Below are positions 25,589 to 34,388 of a DNA stretch of 41,915 bases, in pieces. Both the position numbers and the translations under genes were made by a program. The notes beneath the pieces were generated by a model. That model searched no databases and was not told the DNA's origin. It saw only the letters and a program-made list of their open reading frames with translations. How positions within the stretch are numbered: position 1 is the stretch's first letter; each line of letters opens with the position of its first letter. Source of the DNA: an uncultured Halorubrum sp. (GTDB lineage Archaea; Halobacteriota; Halobacteria; Halobacteriales; Haloferacaceae). The stretch spans positions 1 through 41,915 of the forward strand of contig NZ_CAKZRO010000046.1 in the NCBI RefSeq assembly GCF_937146585.1, written 5' to 3'.

Positions 25589-28285
25589 TCACCGCCGTGC
25601 CCAGTCCAGCATCCGCGCGTAGAAGGGGTCGGAGCCGAGTGCGCCGGCGTCGCCCACGATCGTCAGCTGCTTTTTCGCACGGGTGAGCGCGACGTTCACG
25701 CGGCGGTGGTCCTCGAAGATCGGGCCGTCGAGGTCGCCGGTCGCGACGAAGGAGACGAGGATGACCTCCTTCGAGGAGCCCTGGAAGCGGTCGACGGTGT
25801 CGACCGTCACGTCGGTCCGGCGGCCGATCTCCGCGACCTGCGCCCGGAAGGGGGCGATCACGCCGATGTCGTCCGGGTCGACGCCCGCGGCGACGTAGGC
25901 GTCGACGATCGCTGCGACGCGCTCGGCCTCGCGGACGTTCCGGTTGCCGTCGCGCTCGCCGTCCGGGTCGACGAACCCGACGCCGCCGGTGAGGTCGGGC
26001 GCGAGCGCGTCGGGGTCGACGCCGAGGTCGGCGAGCGTCTGCCCGGCCACCTCGGGGGTCGCGGGGCGGAGCGCGCCGTCGTAGAACTCCGCGGAGGCGA
26101 ACGCCTGGATCCGTTGGCTCATCCGGTACTGGCGGTCGAGCATGACGCTCGCGTCGGGGTACGCCTCGATGAGCCGCTGGAAGAGCGAGGTCCGGAGGTC
26201 GTTCTCCGCGCGGACGACCGGGGGGAGCTGCTCGTGGTCGCCGACGAGGACGAACCGGTCGGCGAGGTTGATCGCGGCGTGGGTCCCGGGCTCCGTGAGC
26301 TGGGAGGCCTCGTCGACGAGGGCGACGTCGAACTCGCACTCGCGCATGACGCGGGAACCGCAGGCCGCGGTCGTCGCGGCGACGACGGACGCGTCCCGCA
26401 GCTCGGCCGCCTTCGCGTTCGGCTCGCCGCGCTGGACGAGCCGCACGTCCCGCATGTCGTCGCGCACGCCGGTCTCCGTCCCGACCCGGAGCACGTCCTC
26501 GAACCCTTGACCGCGGAGCGCCTCCAGCGCGTTGTCGACCGCGCGGTTGGTGAACGCGGATAGCAGCACCCGGTTCCCCTCCGCGACCAGCGCGCGGATC
26601 GCCCGGGCGATGGTGTACGTCTTCCCGGTGCCCGGCGGGCCGTGGATCAGCGCGCAGTCCTCGGCGTCGACCGCGAGCTCGACCGCCTCGTTCTGCGCCG
26701 CGTTGTTGTCGATGTAGGCGTCGGGCGCGTCGGCGGGGCGGTCGGCCGGCTCCCGGAACTCGGGGTCTCGCCGGCCGAAGATCACGTCCTTGCGGTCGGG
26801 GTCCCCCTTCAGCACGGCGTCGTGGAGCGCGGTCAGCGAGCGGTCGACGGAGATCTCGGAGGGGTAGACGTCGAGCCGACGCAGCTCGACGGGCTCGTCC
26901 GTCTCGACGACGACCTCGTCGCTCCCGAGCACGGTGATCCGACCGAGCTCGGCGTGACCGGAGACGGGGTCGCCGTCGCTCGCGAGCGCCACGTCGCCCT
27001 CGCGGAGCTTCGAGACGGCGTCGCCCGGCTTCCGGGCGCGGAGCTCCCAGCGGGCGTCGTCGATCTCGGTCTGCGCGACCGGCTCCAAGCCGATCAGCGC
27101 GCGGTCGTCGGCCGCGCGCTCCTCGGGCGTCTGCTCCCACAGCTTCCGGTACTCCGCGTGGGTCTCGCGGCGCTCCTCCTCCAAGGCGACGTAGAAGCGG
27201 TCGAAGTAGTCGCGCTCTTCGTCCGGGATCGCCGTCCCGATCTGCCCCGCCTTCGACTCCTGGTCGAGCCGGCCGGAGACGACCATACAGGCGTCCTGCT
27301 CGAAGCAGTAGCTACAGGTCGCGTCGGCCTCGTACCCCGTCGGCACCGTGGGGCGCTCCCCGGGGTCGTTGAGGCCGCGCCACTCCATCGCGGCGAGGGC
27401 GTTGCGCTCGCGGACGACGAACTCCAGGAAGCCGCGCCCGACCGTGAACTCCTTGGCGGGCGCGAGGTCGCCCGACTCCTCGTTGCGGTCCAAGGCGGTG
27501 TTCTTCGTGTACAGCAGCGTCCCGATGTCCGGGTCGACGCCGCGCTCGTCGAGCATGAGCGCGTAGCAGGCCGCCTGGACCTTGTCGTGGAACCGCGGCT
27601 CCCGCTTGGTGTTCTTCCCCGTCTTCAGTTCGACCGGCGTGCCGCGTCGAAGCGCGTCCGCTCGCCCCTTCAGCCCGAAGGTGGGCGAGATGAGCGTGAA
27701 CTCCGAGCGCCACGTGTCGTCGTCGCTTAGGGTGCCCTGCGCGAGCCACCCCTCGACGGCGGCGGCGTTGCGCCGCACCTCGTCTTCGACCTCCGCGGTC
27801 TCGTAGCCGAGGAGGCCGAGTTCGAGGCCGGCCTCGGCGACGCGCTCCTCGACCGACGCCTCCAGCTCCATCCCGCGGAGCAGGTCGCCGAACACCTCGT
27901 GGACGACGGTCCCCTTGACGACGGGGTAGTTGAGCGGGATCCCCGAGAGCTTGTTCAGGTAGTACATCCGCGGGCACTGGACCCACGAGCGGATCCCCGT
28001 CACGTCGACGAGGAAGTCGGGCTCGAGGACGACCCACGACTCGTCGGTCGTCGCGTACCCCGTCTCTCCCCGATACTCGTCTTCCTCGGGATCGGTGACG
28101 AGCAGCTCCATCCCCGGTTCGGCGTGCCCGGCCGTCTCCGTCCACTTCCCCCACAGCGTCACGTCGACCGGGTCGCCCGCGCCGCGGTCGGGCCGGATCC
28201 GCACCTCGCGGAGGTCGCGCTCGCCGTACGACGTCGACACCGTCCGCGCCTCCCCGACGGAGACGATCGGTCCCCGAACGTTCAC
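25589..28285 (-). CDS. OB-fold / RecB-like nuclease / superfamily 1 helicase (Dna2 type)
   Basis: This 898-residue protein combines three activities. Residues 1-80 look like an OB-fold (MNVRGPIVSVGEA, REVRIRPDRG, DVTLWGKW) as in RPA. Residues 90-340 are a Cas4/RecB-type PD-(D/E)xK nuclease with His129, Asp210, Glu219 and Lys221, and an iron-sulphur cysteine set: Cys104, Cys324, Cys327, Cys333. Residues 525-898 are an SF1 helicase: Walker A GPPGTGKT, DEASQ box, VGDHEQLPP, DRQYRM and VNVALTRAKK. This is the Dna2 plan, used in flap or end processing and repair. I choose the GTG at 28285, which has a T-rich box 25-30 bases upstream; longer starts collide with the divergent gene. Confidence 0.93.
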   Translation of the reverse strand: MNVRGPIVSVGEARTVSTSYGERDLREVRIRPDRGAGDPVDVTLWGKWTETAGHAEPGMELLVTDPEEDEYRGETGYATTDESWVVLEPDFLVDVTGIRSWVQCPRMYYLNKLSGIPLNYPVVKGTVVHEVFGDLLRGMELEASVEERVAEAGLELGLLGYETAEVEDEVRRNAAAVEGWLAQGTLSDDDTWRSEFTLISPTFGLKGRADALRRGTPVELKTGKNTKREPRFHDKVQAACYALMLDERGVDPDIGTLLYTKNTALDRNEESGDLAPAKEFTVGRGFLEFVVRERNALAAMEWRGLNDPGERPTVPTGYEADATCSYCFEQDACMVVSGRLDQESKAGQIGTAIPDEERDYFDRFYVALEEERRETHAEYRKLWEQTPEERAADDRALIGLEPVAQTEIDDARWELRARKPGDAVSKLREGDVALASDGDPVSGHAELGRITVLGSDEVVVETDEPVELRRLDVYPSEISVDRSLTALHDAVLKGDPDRKDVIFGRRDPEFREPADRPADAPDAYIDNNAAQNEAVELAVDAEDCALIHGPPGTGKTYTIARAIRALVAEGNRVLLSAFTNRAVDNALEALRGQGFEDVLRVGTETGVRDDMRDVRLVQRGEPNAKAAELRDASVVAATTAACGSRVMRECEFDVALVDEASQLTEPGTHAAINLADRFVLVGDHEQLPPVVRAENDLRTSLFQRLIEAYPDASVMLDRQYRMSQRIQAFASAEFYDGALRPATPEVAGQTLADLGVDPDALAPDLTGGVGFVDPDGERDGNRNVREAERVAAIVDAYVAAGVDPDDIGVIAPFRAQVAEIGRRTDVTVDTVDRFQGSSKEVILVSFVATGDLDGPIFEDHRRVNVALTRAKKQLTIVGDAGALGSDPFYARMLDWARR

Positions 28286-28433
28286 GTCCCCGCTCGGCGG
28301 CCGCACCGAAAAACGCTGTCGGTGGGCGGGGTGGCAGGCGACGGACGCCGTCGACGGGTCGCGGCGCGAACGCCAGTCGGCCCCGCCGCCACCGACACGC
28401 TCTTGCGCTCGCGTTCCCGAACTAGCGACGGAC

Positions 28434-28985
28434 ATGCGCGTACGAGACTGGGACGACATCCTCGCGGACGTCGCGAGCGACTCGACCGACCCCGACGGCT
28501 GGCGCGCGGTCGCCGGCTCCCGCCGCGGCGGCCTCGGGGAGGACCTCTACTTCGGCCACCCGAGCGTCGGTCTCTACCACCTGAAGACGTACGCGAAGAA
28601 CCCCCGCGACCTCCGCGGGGTCGGGGCGCAGGTCGCCCGCAAGGTCGACGACGGGCTCGACCCGCTCCTCCCGGACGCCGAGAGCGACGGCCGGTTCGCG
28701 GTCCGGTCCGCCCCGGAGGACGAGGACCACGCCGAGGAGATGGCGACCCGGCTCACCGAGACGCTGCGGGTCCACGCGGAGGCGCCGACCGACCCGGACC
28801 ACCTCTTCGAGGACGTGATGGAGGCCGTCGAGTCGCCCGCGTTCGGCCCGATGGAGTACGAGTTCGACGGACGACCCGACGAACTCGACGAGCTCTCCGA
28901 CACCTTCGACGAGGCCGAGGAGCTGCTCACCAGCGAGCTCGACGACCTGATCGAGGACGACGACGTCGACCGCGGGTTCCACTGA
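28434..28985 (+). CDS. Conserved haloarchaeal protein of unknown function
   Basis: This acidic 183-residue protein starts MRVRDWDDILADVASDSTDP. It has a compact N-terminal part (AGSRRGGLGEDLYFGHPSVG) followed by a KTYAKNPRDLRGVGAQVARK segment. The C-terminal half is helical and very acidic (ELDELSDTFDEAEELLTSEL). I know no motif for catalysis or DNA binding. It is divergent from the Dna2-type gene, with 148 bases between starts, so it might share regulation with it. No membrane segment or signal peptide. Confidence 0.8.
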   Translation: MRVRDWDDILADVASDSTDPDGWRAVAGSRRGGLGEDLYFGHPSVGLYHLKTYAKNPRDLRGVGAQVARKVDDGLDPLLPDAESDGRFAVRSAPEDEDHAEEMATRLTETLRVHAEAPTDPDHLFEDVMEAVESPAFGPMEYEFDGRPDELDELSDTFDEAEELLTSELDDLIEDDDVDRGFH

Positions 28986-29073
28986 GCGGCGGCGGGACTC
29001 CCGCGCGCCGCGGCGGGCCGAGCGACGTCGGACCCGCCGCATCGGTTTTGTCGCTCCGCCGCCAATGAGGCGT

Positions 29074-29241
29074 ATGAGTGTCAAAGAAGACACGGCGAAC
29101 GGCCTGATCTCGCTCGGCATCGGCGTCGCGGTCACCTGGTTCGCGGCCGACGACGGCGACCACGACACCACCGACCTCCTCCTCGCGGTCGCGATCAGCT
29201 CCTTCCTCTCGGGCTACTTCACGAGCTACTTCGCGAAGTGA
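29074..29241 (+). CDS. 55-residue small membrane protein
   Basis: This small protein begins MSVKEDTANGLISLGIGVAV and has two short hydrophobic stretches (about residues 10-24 and 33-52) around a polar Asp/His-rich loop (ADDGDHDTTD). Codon use follows its neighbours and a TATA-like ggttttg lies 24-31 bases upstream. An in-frame ATG nine bases earlier (29065) is also possible. It resembles other short two-span haloarchaeal proteins; function unknown. Confidence 0.7.
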   Translation: MSVKEDTANGLISLGIGVAVTWFAADDGDHDTTDLLLAVAISSFLSGYFTSYFAK

Positions 29242-29268
29242 CCCGCGGTCGGCGACGACCTCGCCGCC

Positions 29269-29667
29269 TCAGATCGCCGTCACCCACGCCCGGTACTCCG
29301 CGTCGAGCTCGTACACCTCTCGGAAGGCGCGCTCGACGAACCCGGCGACCCGGTTCGCGTCCGACCGCGCGGTGACGACCGCGTTCGTCCCCTCGGCCTC
29401 CTCCGGACTGACGAGCTCGTCGATGCGGAACTCCGGGAACTCCGAGAGCAGGGCCTTCAGCCGCTCCAGCTCCTCGTCGGTACAGTCGAGAATTAGCTCC
29501 GTGCCCGCGAGCTGGATCCACGGCGGAACCTCGCCGCCGTCGGTGTCGTCGCTGTCGGGGTCGACGTCGACGGTCATCACGTCGCCGGAGCGCGCGCGGT
29601 GCGCGGCCGCGGCGTCGGCGAACAGCTTCAGCCGCTCGTCCTCGGACGCGGCGTCGAATCGGGTCAT
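29269..29667 (-). CDS. Conserved haloarchaeal protein of unknown function
   Basis: This 132-residue acidic protein has a helical N-terminus (SEDERLKLFADAAAAHRARS), a strand pair around TELILDCTDEELERLKALL and a C-terminal alpha-beta stretch ending YELDAEYRAWVTAI. No catalytic motif is recognisable. I start at 29667 because a strong TATA-like box (reverse complement of cttaaaaat, 29691-29699) lies 24-32 bases upstream; a GTG two codons earlier is possible. Its own promoter suggests it is transcribed apart from the hisI group upstream. Confidence 0.78.
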   Translation of the reverse strand: MTRFDAASEDERLKLFADAAAAHRARSGDVMTVDVDPDSDDTDGGEVPPWIQLAGTELILDCTDEELERLKALLSEFPEFRIDELVSPEEAEGTNAVVTARSDANRVAGFVERAFREVYELDAEYRAWVTAI

Positions 29668-29734
29668 ACCCACGCTCGGCCGCGACGGGGCTTAAAAATC
29701 CGGACTCCGCGGCCGTCGGCGGGCCGAGCCGGGC

Positions 29735-30892
29735 TTACTCCCGCTCCGTCTCGCTCAGCACGTCGCCGACGATCGAGCGCGTCCGCTCGGCCTCTGCGAG
29801 CCGCTCGTCGGCCTCGCCGCGCTCGATCAGGGCGAGGTCCCCGTCGTCGAGCGCGTGGCGCACCTCCGCCGCGCGGCGGAGGCGCTCGTACTCGTCGGTC
29901 CGCGCGAGCTCGCGGACCGAGCGGAGGGTCGCGACCGCGTCGTCGTCCGCGATCCGCCCGACGAGCGGGACCAGCTCGTCGATCTCGTAGGCGAGCTCGT
30001 CGCCCGGCTTCGGCGGCCAGTCGAGCGTCAGCGGCTCGCCGTCGAGCCGTTCGAGGTACGTCCGGTGGACCGCGACCGCCGTGCGGAGCGCGCCCGGGTC
30101 GTCGACGTAGTGGTCGAGCTTCGAGTTCGTGTAGTCGGCGTACTCCAGCAGCGTCGCGGGCGGCTCCTCGCCGGCCGCGTGCGTCTCGACGTACTCCGCG
30201 AGGTCGGTCGGCGGCACGTCGACGTCGACGAAGGGAGTCGCGTCCGCGCGGTCGAGGAAGCCGAACACCTCGCGGGCGGACGCCGAGTTGAAGAACTCCC
30301 GGAACGCCTCCATCACCGCCTCGTCGTACGAATCGATCGGCCCGCGGAGGCGGTCGAGGTCCGCGTCGAGGTCCGCGTCGGCCATGTCGGCGACCTCCCG
30401 GAGCTCCTCCAGCCGCGACTCCAGCCGCTTGCGGGCCTCCTTGGCCGCCTTCCGGCCCGCCCGGTAGTCGTCGACCGCGTCGTCGTACGCCTCCAGGAGG
30501 TCGACGAACTCCCCCGCCGGCTCCAGCGCCTCGCGGGCGGTCGCGAAGTCCTCGTCGGAGAGGCGGCGCTTGTCGACCGCCTCGTCGGCCGCCTCGAACG
30601 CCTCGGCGGCGGGGAGGTCGTCGTCGACGTCGACCGCGTCGCCGAACTCGCCCCGGAAGCGGACGTACGACTCGAAGTCGCCCGACCCGACCGCGTCCTC
30701 CTCGTACCGGTCGAGGATCCGGTTCGCGCGGCGGTACGCGTCGGCCGCCGCCTCGACGCGGTCGCGGCCGTAGCCGTCGATCCGCGACTCGATCCGGCGG
30801 AGTTCGTCGTAGCGCTCGCGGAGCCGCGCGGCCGCCTCCCCGGCCTCGCGGACGGGGTCGTCCGCCTCGTCCTCGGCGACGGCTTCGGCCAT
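29735..30892 (-). CDS. Coiled-coil protein of unknown function, downstream of hisI
   Basis: This 385-residue protein is almost entirely helical and highly charged, with heptad-like stretches (AARLRERYDELRRIESRID; RKAAKEARKRLESRLEELRE) typical of coiled coils. A middle segment (REFFNSASAREVFGFLDRAD) and a proline-containing piece (LTLDWPPKPGDELAYEIDEL) break the pattern. I know no catalytic motif. It follows the hisI stop after only three bases and is surely in the same transcript. The pairing with hisI looks like chromosomal convenience rather than a histidine-pathway role. Confidence 0.85.
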   Translation of the reverse strand: MAEAVAEDEADDPVREAGEAAARLRERYDELRRIESRIDGYGRDRVEAAADAYRRANRILDRYEEDAVGSGDFESYVRFRGEFGDAVDVDDDLPAAEAFEAADEAVDKRRLSDEDFATAREALEPAGEFVDLLEAYDDAVDDYRAGRKAAKEARKRLESRLEELREVADMADADLDADLDRLRGPIDSYDEAVMEAFREFFNSASAREVFGFLDRADATPFVDVDVPPTDLAEYVETHAAGEEPPATLLEYADYTNSKLDHYVDDPGALRTAVAVHRTYLERLDGEPLTLDWPPKPGDELAYEIDELVPLVGRIADDDAVATLRSVRELARTDEYERLRRAAEVRHALDDGDLALIERGEADERLAEAERTRSIVGDVLSETERE

Positions 30893-30895
30893 CGG

Positions 30896-31279
30896 TCAGT
30901 ACACCTCGTCCGGGTCGAAGACGCGCTCGCCGACGTTCTCGCCGTCGACTGTCCGGTGGAAACACGACCGGTGGCCGGTGTGACAGGCCCCGCCCGCCTG
31001 GTCGACGAGGTACAGCAGCGCGTCGGCGTCGCAGTCGACCCGGACCTCGCGGACCGACTGGGTGTGGCCCGAGGTGCTCCCCTTGTGCCAGATCTCCTCT
31101 CGGGATCGGGAGTAGTAGTGCGCCTCGCCGGTCTCGCGGGTGCGCGCCAGCGCCTCGGGCGAGACGTACGCGAGCATCAACACCTCGCCGGAGTCGGCGT
31201 CTTGGGCGACCGCCGGGACCAGCCCGCTCTCGCCGAAGTCGACCTCGATCGACCCCGTCTCCGCGTCGGCGTCACTCAT
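30896..31279 (-). CDS. hisI: Phosphoribosyl-AMP cyclohydrolase
   Basis: HisI opens the purine ring of phosphoribosyl-AMP in histidine synthesis. The 127-residue protein is the single-domain archaeal form, not fused to HisE. It has the metal sites Asp82, Asp84, Asp86 (VDCDADALL) and zinc cysteines Cys83, Cys99 and Cys106 (CHTGHRSC), plus [20 protein letters not shown]. It ends VFDPDEVY. It sits in a minus-strand run with a GNAT gene 43 bases upstream and the coiled-coil gene downstream; no other histidine gene is nearby. Confidence 0.96.
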   Translation of the reverse strand: MSDADAETGSIEVDFGESGLVPAVAQDADSGEVLMLAYVSPEALARTRETGEAHYYSRSREEIWHKGSTSGHTQSVREVRVDCDADALLYLVDQAGGACHTGHRSCFHRTVDGENVGERVFDPDEVY

Positions 31280-31322
31280 GGCTGTCCGGAGGCGTGGCGC
31301 TCGAATAGTCCTTGTGCCTGCG

Positions 31323-31826
31323 CTACCCGCGCCGCAACACGAGCGCGTCGCCGTCGGCGTACGCGTCCGGCCGGCGCTCGACGACCGCGAAGCCGAGCGA
31401 CTCGTACAGCGCGAGGGCGGCGTCGTTCTCCGGATGCGCTTGGAGCGTCACCGGCCCGTCGGCGTCCGCGATCGCGGCGCGGAGGAGCCCGCGGGCGCGC
31501 CCCTCCCGCCGGAACTCGGGCGCGACGACGAGCTCCGCGACGTGGACCCCCGGCCGGTTCGGCGCGTCCACGGGGAGCAGGTAGCCGACGACGCGCCCCT
31601 CGGCGACGCTGACGCGCGCGGCCCCCACCGCCAGCCCGTACTCCAAGAGGTCCGGGCTCGGCTGGCGGAGGTGCGACTGGAGCTCGCGGATCCGGTCGGC
31701 GTCGGCGGTGCGCCCCGGACGGACTCTGGGGTCGGGACCGTCCCGTCCGTCTCCGTTCGGTCCGCCCGCGTCCGTCCCGTCGCCGTCGCGTCCGTCCCCG
31801 GCGTCGGAGTCGCGCTCGCCCGCCAT
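31323..31826 (-). CDS. GNAT family N-acetyltransferase
   Basis: This 167-residue acetyltransferase has a Gly/Asp-rich disordered N-terminus (1-32), then the GNAT fold: [18 protein letters not shown], the acetyl-CoA loop RREGRARG (106-113) preceded by [10 protein letters not shown], and the C-terminal [19 protein letters not shown] typical of RimI-like enzymes. It probably acetylates an N-terminus, amino acid or small amine; the substrate is unknown. Its ATG is one base from the stop of the DUF92 gene, so the two are cotranscribed. Confidence 0.9.
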   Translation of the reverse strand: MAGERDSDAGDGRDGDGTDAGGPNGDGRDGPDPRVRPGRTADADRIRELQSHLRQPSPDLLEYGLAVGAARVSVAEGRVVGYLLPVDAPNRPGVHVAELVVAPEFRREGRARGLLRAAIADADGPVTLQAHPENDAALALYESLGFAVVERRPDAYADGDALVLRRG

Positions 31827-31827
31827 C

Positions 31828-33162
31828 TCACACCACCGCCCAGAGCGTGACGGCGACGACCGCGCCGCCGAGCGTCGCGAGGAAGTTCACGGTCTGGTTG
31901 CCGATCCGGTCCCCCTCGATCAGCGCGCCGAGGAGGCTGTCGAGGGTCATGCCGGCGACGCCCGCGGCGACGACCGCGCCGCCCGCGGCGACGCCGCCGG
32001 GGACGACGGGATCGAGGAGCGGCGCGCCGCCCGCGGCCAGCACGCCGACGAGCAGCGCGCCGGAGAGGCCGGCGAGCTCGCCCTGCCAGGTGATCGCCCC
32101 GTCCGTGCCCGGCTCGACGCGGCGGAGGGTGGTCACCAGCCGCGGTCCGTCGTAGAGGCCGCCGATCTCCGAGGAGAGCGTGTCGGCCATCGCGGTCGCG
32201 GTCGCGCCGGCGAAGGCGAACCCGAGCGGCGCGGCCGGGACCGCGAGGTGCGGCGCGACCGCGTAGCCGATCACCGCCGCGAGCGCGACCGCCGAGTTCG
32301 CCAGCACGTTGCCCGTGCCGCGGGCCCCCTCGTTCTCCTGGGCGACCCCGCGGGCCGCCTTCTCGTCGAACCGGTACTTCGAGGCGAGCCCGCCGAACGC
32401 GTAGAAGGACATGAGGGTGAGGAACCACCCCACGCCGCCGAGGACGACCGCGAGCAGCGCCGAGACCACGCCGGTGAGCATCCCGGCGACCGAGGCGGTG
32501 CCGATGGCGAAGGAGACGTAGCCGAGCGCGCCGGTCACCGCGAGGCCGACGACGATGAGGGGGGCGTCGACGGTCGGTTCGAGGGCCATGAACCCCCAGG
32601 TCACGAACGCGACGAGTATCGTCGTGATGTGCGCGTCCCGGGAGAACACCAGCGAGCGGACGAGCGCGGCCGTCAGCGCGGCCGCGGCCGCGAGGAACGT
32701 GAGCAGGGGGACCGTCGCGCCGTCGACCGGCGCACCGGTCTGGAGCCGGACCGCGATCTGCCCGACGAGCGCGCCGACCGTCCCGGCCGCGACGTAGCCG
32801 GCGACGAGGGGGAACTCGTCGCCGGTCCGGCGGGAGACGAGCGTCCGCCCGAGGCGGCCGACGCCGACGGCGAGCGCCGCGGCCGCGAACGCCTCGTACG
32901 GCAGCGGGGCGCGCGGCAGCGACGCGAACAGCGCGAGGCCCGCGCCGGCGAGCGCGAAGGAGACCAACCCGTAGAGTCGCTCGGCCTCGCGGTCGCCGGG
33001 GAGCGCGAGCGTCTCGAACCACTCGCCGTCGCGGACGCCGAAGAACGCCGCCCCGGCGACGGCGAAGAACGGCACCGCCGCGGCCTCGTCGAGCGCCGGC
33101 GCGAGGGCCGCGACGGCCGCGACCGCGGCGAAGATACCCGCGCGTCGGAGCCTCCGTATCAC
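31828..33162 (-). CDS. DUF92 family integral membrane protein
   Basis: This 444-residue protein has about ten or more hydrophobic segments and the DUF92 signature region (TATAMADTLSSEIGGLYDGP; GTDGAITWQGELAGLSGALL) in its C-terminal half. DUF92 includes plant VTE6 phytyl-phosphate kinase, and other members may handle polyprenyl phosphates; a role in isoprenoid-lipid metabolism is family-based inference. The N-terminal half (1-180) is an additional membrane region. The start is a GTG at 33162 with a TATA-like ccgttaagtgg 24-34 bases upstream. Confidence 0.87.
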   Translation of the reverse strand: MIRRLRRAGIFAAVAAVAALAPALDEAAAVPFFAVAGAAFFGVRDGEWFETLALPGDREAERLYGLVSFALAGAGLALFASLPRAPLPYEAFAAAALAVGVGRLGRTLVSRRTGDEFPLVAGYVAAGTVGALVGQIAVRLQTGAPVDGATVPLLTFLAAAAALTAALVRSLVFSRDAHITTILVAFVTWGFMALEPTVDAPLIVVGLAVTGALGYVSFAIGTASVAGMLTGVVSALLAVVLGGVGWFLTLMSFYAFGGLASKYRFDEKAARGVAQENEGARGTGNVLANSAVALAAVIGYAVAPHLAVPAAPLGFAFAGATATAMADTLSSEIGGLYDGPRLVTTLRRVEPGTDGAITWQGELAGLSGALLVGVLAAGGAPLLDPVVPGGVAAGGAVVAAGVAGMTLDSLLGALIEGDRIGNQTVNFLATLGGAVVAVTLWAVV

Positions 33163-33259
33163 ACCCTCGGCTACCCGCGACGCCCACTTAACGGTCCCGA
33201 CAGCCGTCGGGTGGTCGCGGGGAGTCGAACGCGGTCCGAACCGCAGAAGCTACCGCTCG

Positions 33260-33373
33260 TCAGTACCGGTACTCGTTGAACTGGACCGCGTGTCCCTCCA
33301 GCACGCGCACCGACTCCTCCGGATCCTCCTCGTCGTCTCCGGTCCGGCCCTCGTGTGAGTCAACCTCTCTCAT
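33260..33373 (-). CDS. 37-residue acidic small protein
   Basis: This mini-gene encodes an acidic peptide (Asp/Glu run in the middle, GDDEEDPEES) ending VQFNEYRY. Codons follow the local pattern and a clear TATA-like box (gttatatg on the minus strand) lies 24-31 bases before the ATG, so a leaderless transcript is likely. The ATG is inside one arm of an inverted repeat ATGTGAG-13-CTCACAT that also touches the TATA box. The longer frame upstream runs over the convergent HAD gene region and is not credible. No family recognised. Confidence 0.62.
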   Translation of the reverse strand: MREVDSHEGRTGDDEEDPEESVRVLEGHAVQFNEYRY

Positions 33374-33398
33374 GTGAGTGCGGTACACTCGCTCACAT
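33372..33398. promoter_or_regulatory. Inverted repeat at the start and TATA box of the 37-residue gene
   Basis: Perfect 7-base arms ATGTGAG (33372-33378) and CTCACAT (33392-33398) are separated by 13 bases. A further TGTGAGT copy lies at 33354-33360 in the gene. Position over start codon and TATA box suggests an operator. Confidence 0.45.
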
Positions 33399-33447
33399 AT
33401 AACTGTTTTCCACGCAGTGAACGTTATTCCCGCGCTCGCGGCGGCGC

Positions 33448-34227
33448 TCAGCCGATGACGCGGTCGATCTGGCCGAGGTGGTCGAGGACGTGGTCGGGCG
33501 TCACCGCGGACGCCTCGAGGGTCGCCTCGTCGGTGACGCCGGAGCGGACGAGGACGGTGGTCATCCCGGCGCGCTCGCCCAGCGCGATGTCCGTGTCGAG
33601 CCGGTCGCCGACCACGAGACACTCCTCGGGGGGGTAGGGGAGCCGCTCGCGCACCATCTCGATCGCGGTGTCAGAGGGCTTGCCGAGGACGGCGTCTGGC
33701 TCGCGCTCCGCGACGCCCGCGACGGCGTTGATGACCGCGCCCGATCCGGGGACGTCGCGCTCGGGGGCCGGGATCACCACGTCGGGGTCGGTGCCGATGA
33801 ACGGGATGTCGCGTTCGAGGGCCCACATCGCCGTACAGAGGTCGTCGTAGTCGAACTCGCGGTCGATGGAGGCGACGAGCGCGTCCGCCGCGTCGACGTC
33901 GTCGGTCGTCGACAGCCCCGCGGCCGCGAACTGGTCGAGCAGCCCCGCCTCGGCGATACAGAGGAGGTCGTCGCCGCGGTGGTGCTCCCGCAGGTACCGC
34001 GTGGTGACGCTGCCGGCGGTGAAGACGCGGTCGGCGTCGACGTCGTACCCCGCCGCGCCGAGGCGGTCGACGTACGCCGGCGGCGCCTTGGTCGGGTTGT
34101 TCGAGACGAACAGCGGCTCGATCCCGGCCTCCCGGAGCCGCCGGTACCCCGCCGGAGCGCCCGGGATCGGATCGTCGCCGCGCACGACCGTGCCGTCGAC
34201 GTCGATGACGGCCCCGCTGAAGTCCAT
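33448..34227 (-). CDS. HAD superfamily phosphatase, class IIA (NagD-like)
   Basis: This 259-residue protein is a HAD-IIA hydrolase. Motif I is Asp9-x-Asp11 (VIDVDGTVV), motif II Ser42 (FVSNNPTKAP), motif III Lys183 (LGKPSDTAI) and motif IV around Asp208 and Asp213 (VVGDRLDTDIALGERAGM). The C2B cap sits between motifs II and III. NagD-like enzymes dephosphorylate sugar or nucleoside monophosphates or p-nitrophenyl phosphate; the natural substrate is unknown. I use ATG 34227, right before motif I; the open frame extends 36 codons further but is not conserved-looking. Confidence 0.92.
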   Translation of the reverse strand: MDFSGAVIDVDGTVVRGDDPIPGAPAGYRRLREAGIEPLFVSNNPTKAPPAYVDRLGAAGYDVDADRVFTAGSVTTRYLREHHRGDDLLCIAEAGLLDQFAAAGLSTTDDVDAADALVASIDREFDYDDLCTAMWALERDIPFIGTDPDVVIPAPERDVPGSGAVINAVAGVAEREPDAVLGKPSDTAIEMVRERLPYPPEECLVVGDRLDTDIALGERAGMTTVLVRSGVTDEATLEASAVTPDHVLDHLGQIDRVIG

Positions 34228-34354
34228 ACCCGACGTGCGAGCGCCACGGCCGTAGGGGTTGCGCCCGGGGGACGAGGGGACGCGAGGGGGGCCGTCCCCG
34301 ACGGCGTCCAGGATCACGAATACGGTACCGTTCACACCTTCGGGATAACGGAAG

Positions 34355-34362
34355 GGTAAAAC
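34355..34362 (+). promoter_or_regulatory. TATA-like box of the GTP cyclohydrolase gene
   Basis: The sequence ggtaaaac ends 27 bases before the GTG at 34389, supporting that GTG as a leaderless start. Confidence 0.5.
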
Positions 34363-34388
34363 GGCAGCGCTCCGTATCGGTCTCCACT

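Noticed and set aside
25524..27140. Long second frame under the Dna2-type gene
   Set aside because: It is a shadow frame of very high Arg content, typical of GC-rich antisense or shifted reading.
28286..28459. Longer N-terminus for the Dna2-type protein (ATG at 28459)
   Set aside because: It would overlap the divergent gene at 28434 and its 58 residues look non-conserved and Arg/Ser-rich; the GTG at 28285 has a T-rich box at leaderless distance.
34228..34335. N-terminal extension of the HAD phosphatase
   Set aside because: The 36 extra codons precede the normal motif I start and show no family similarity.
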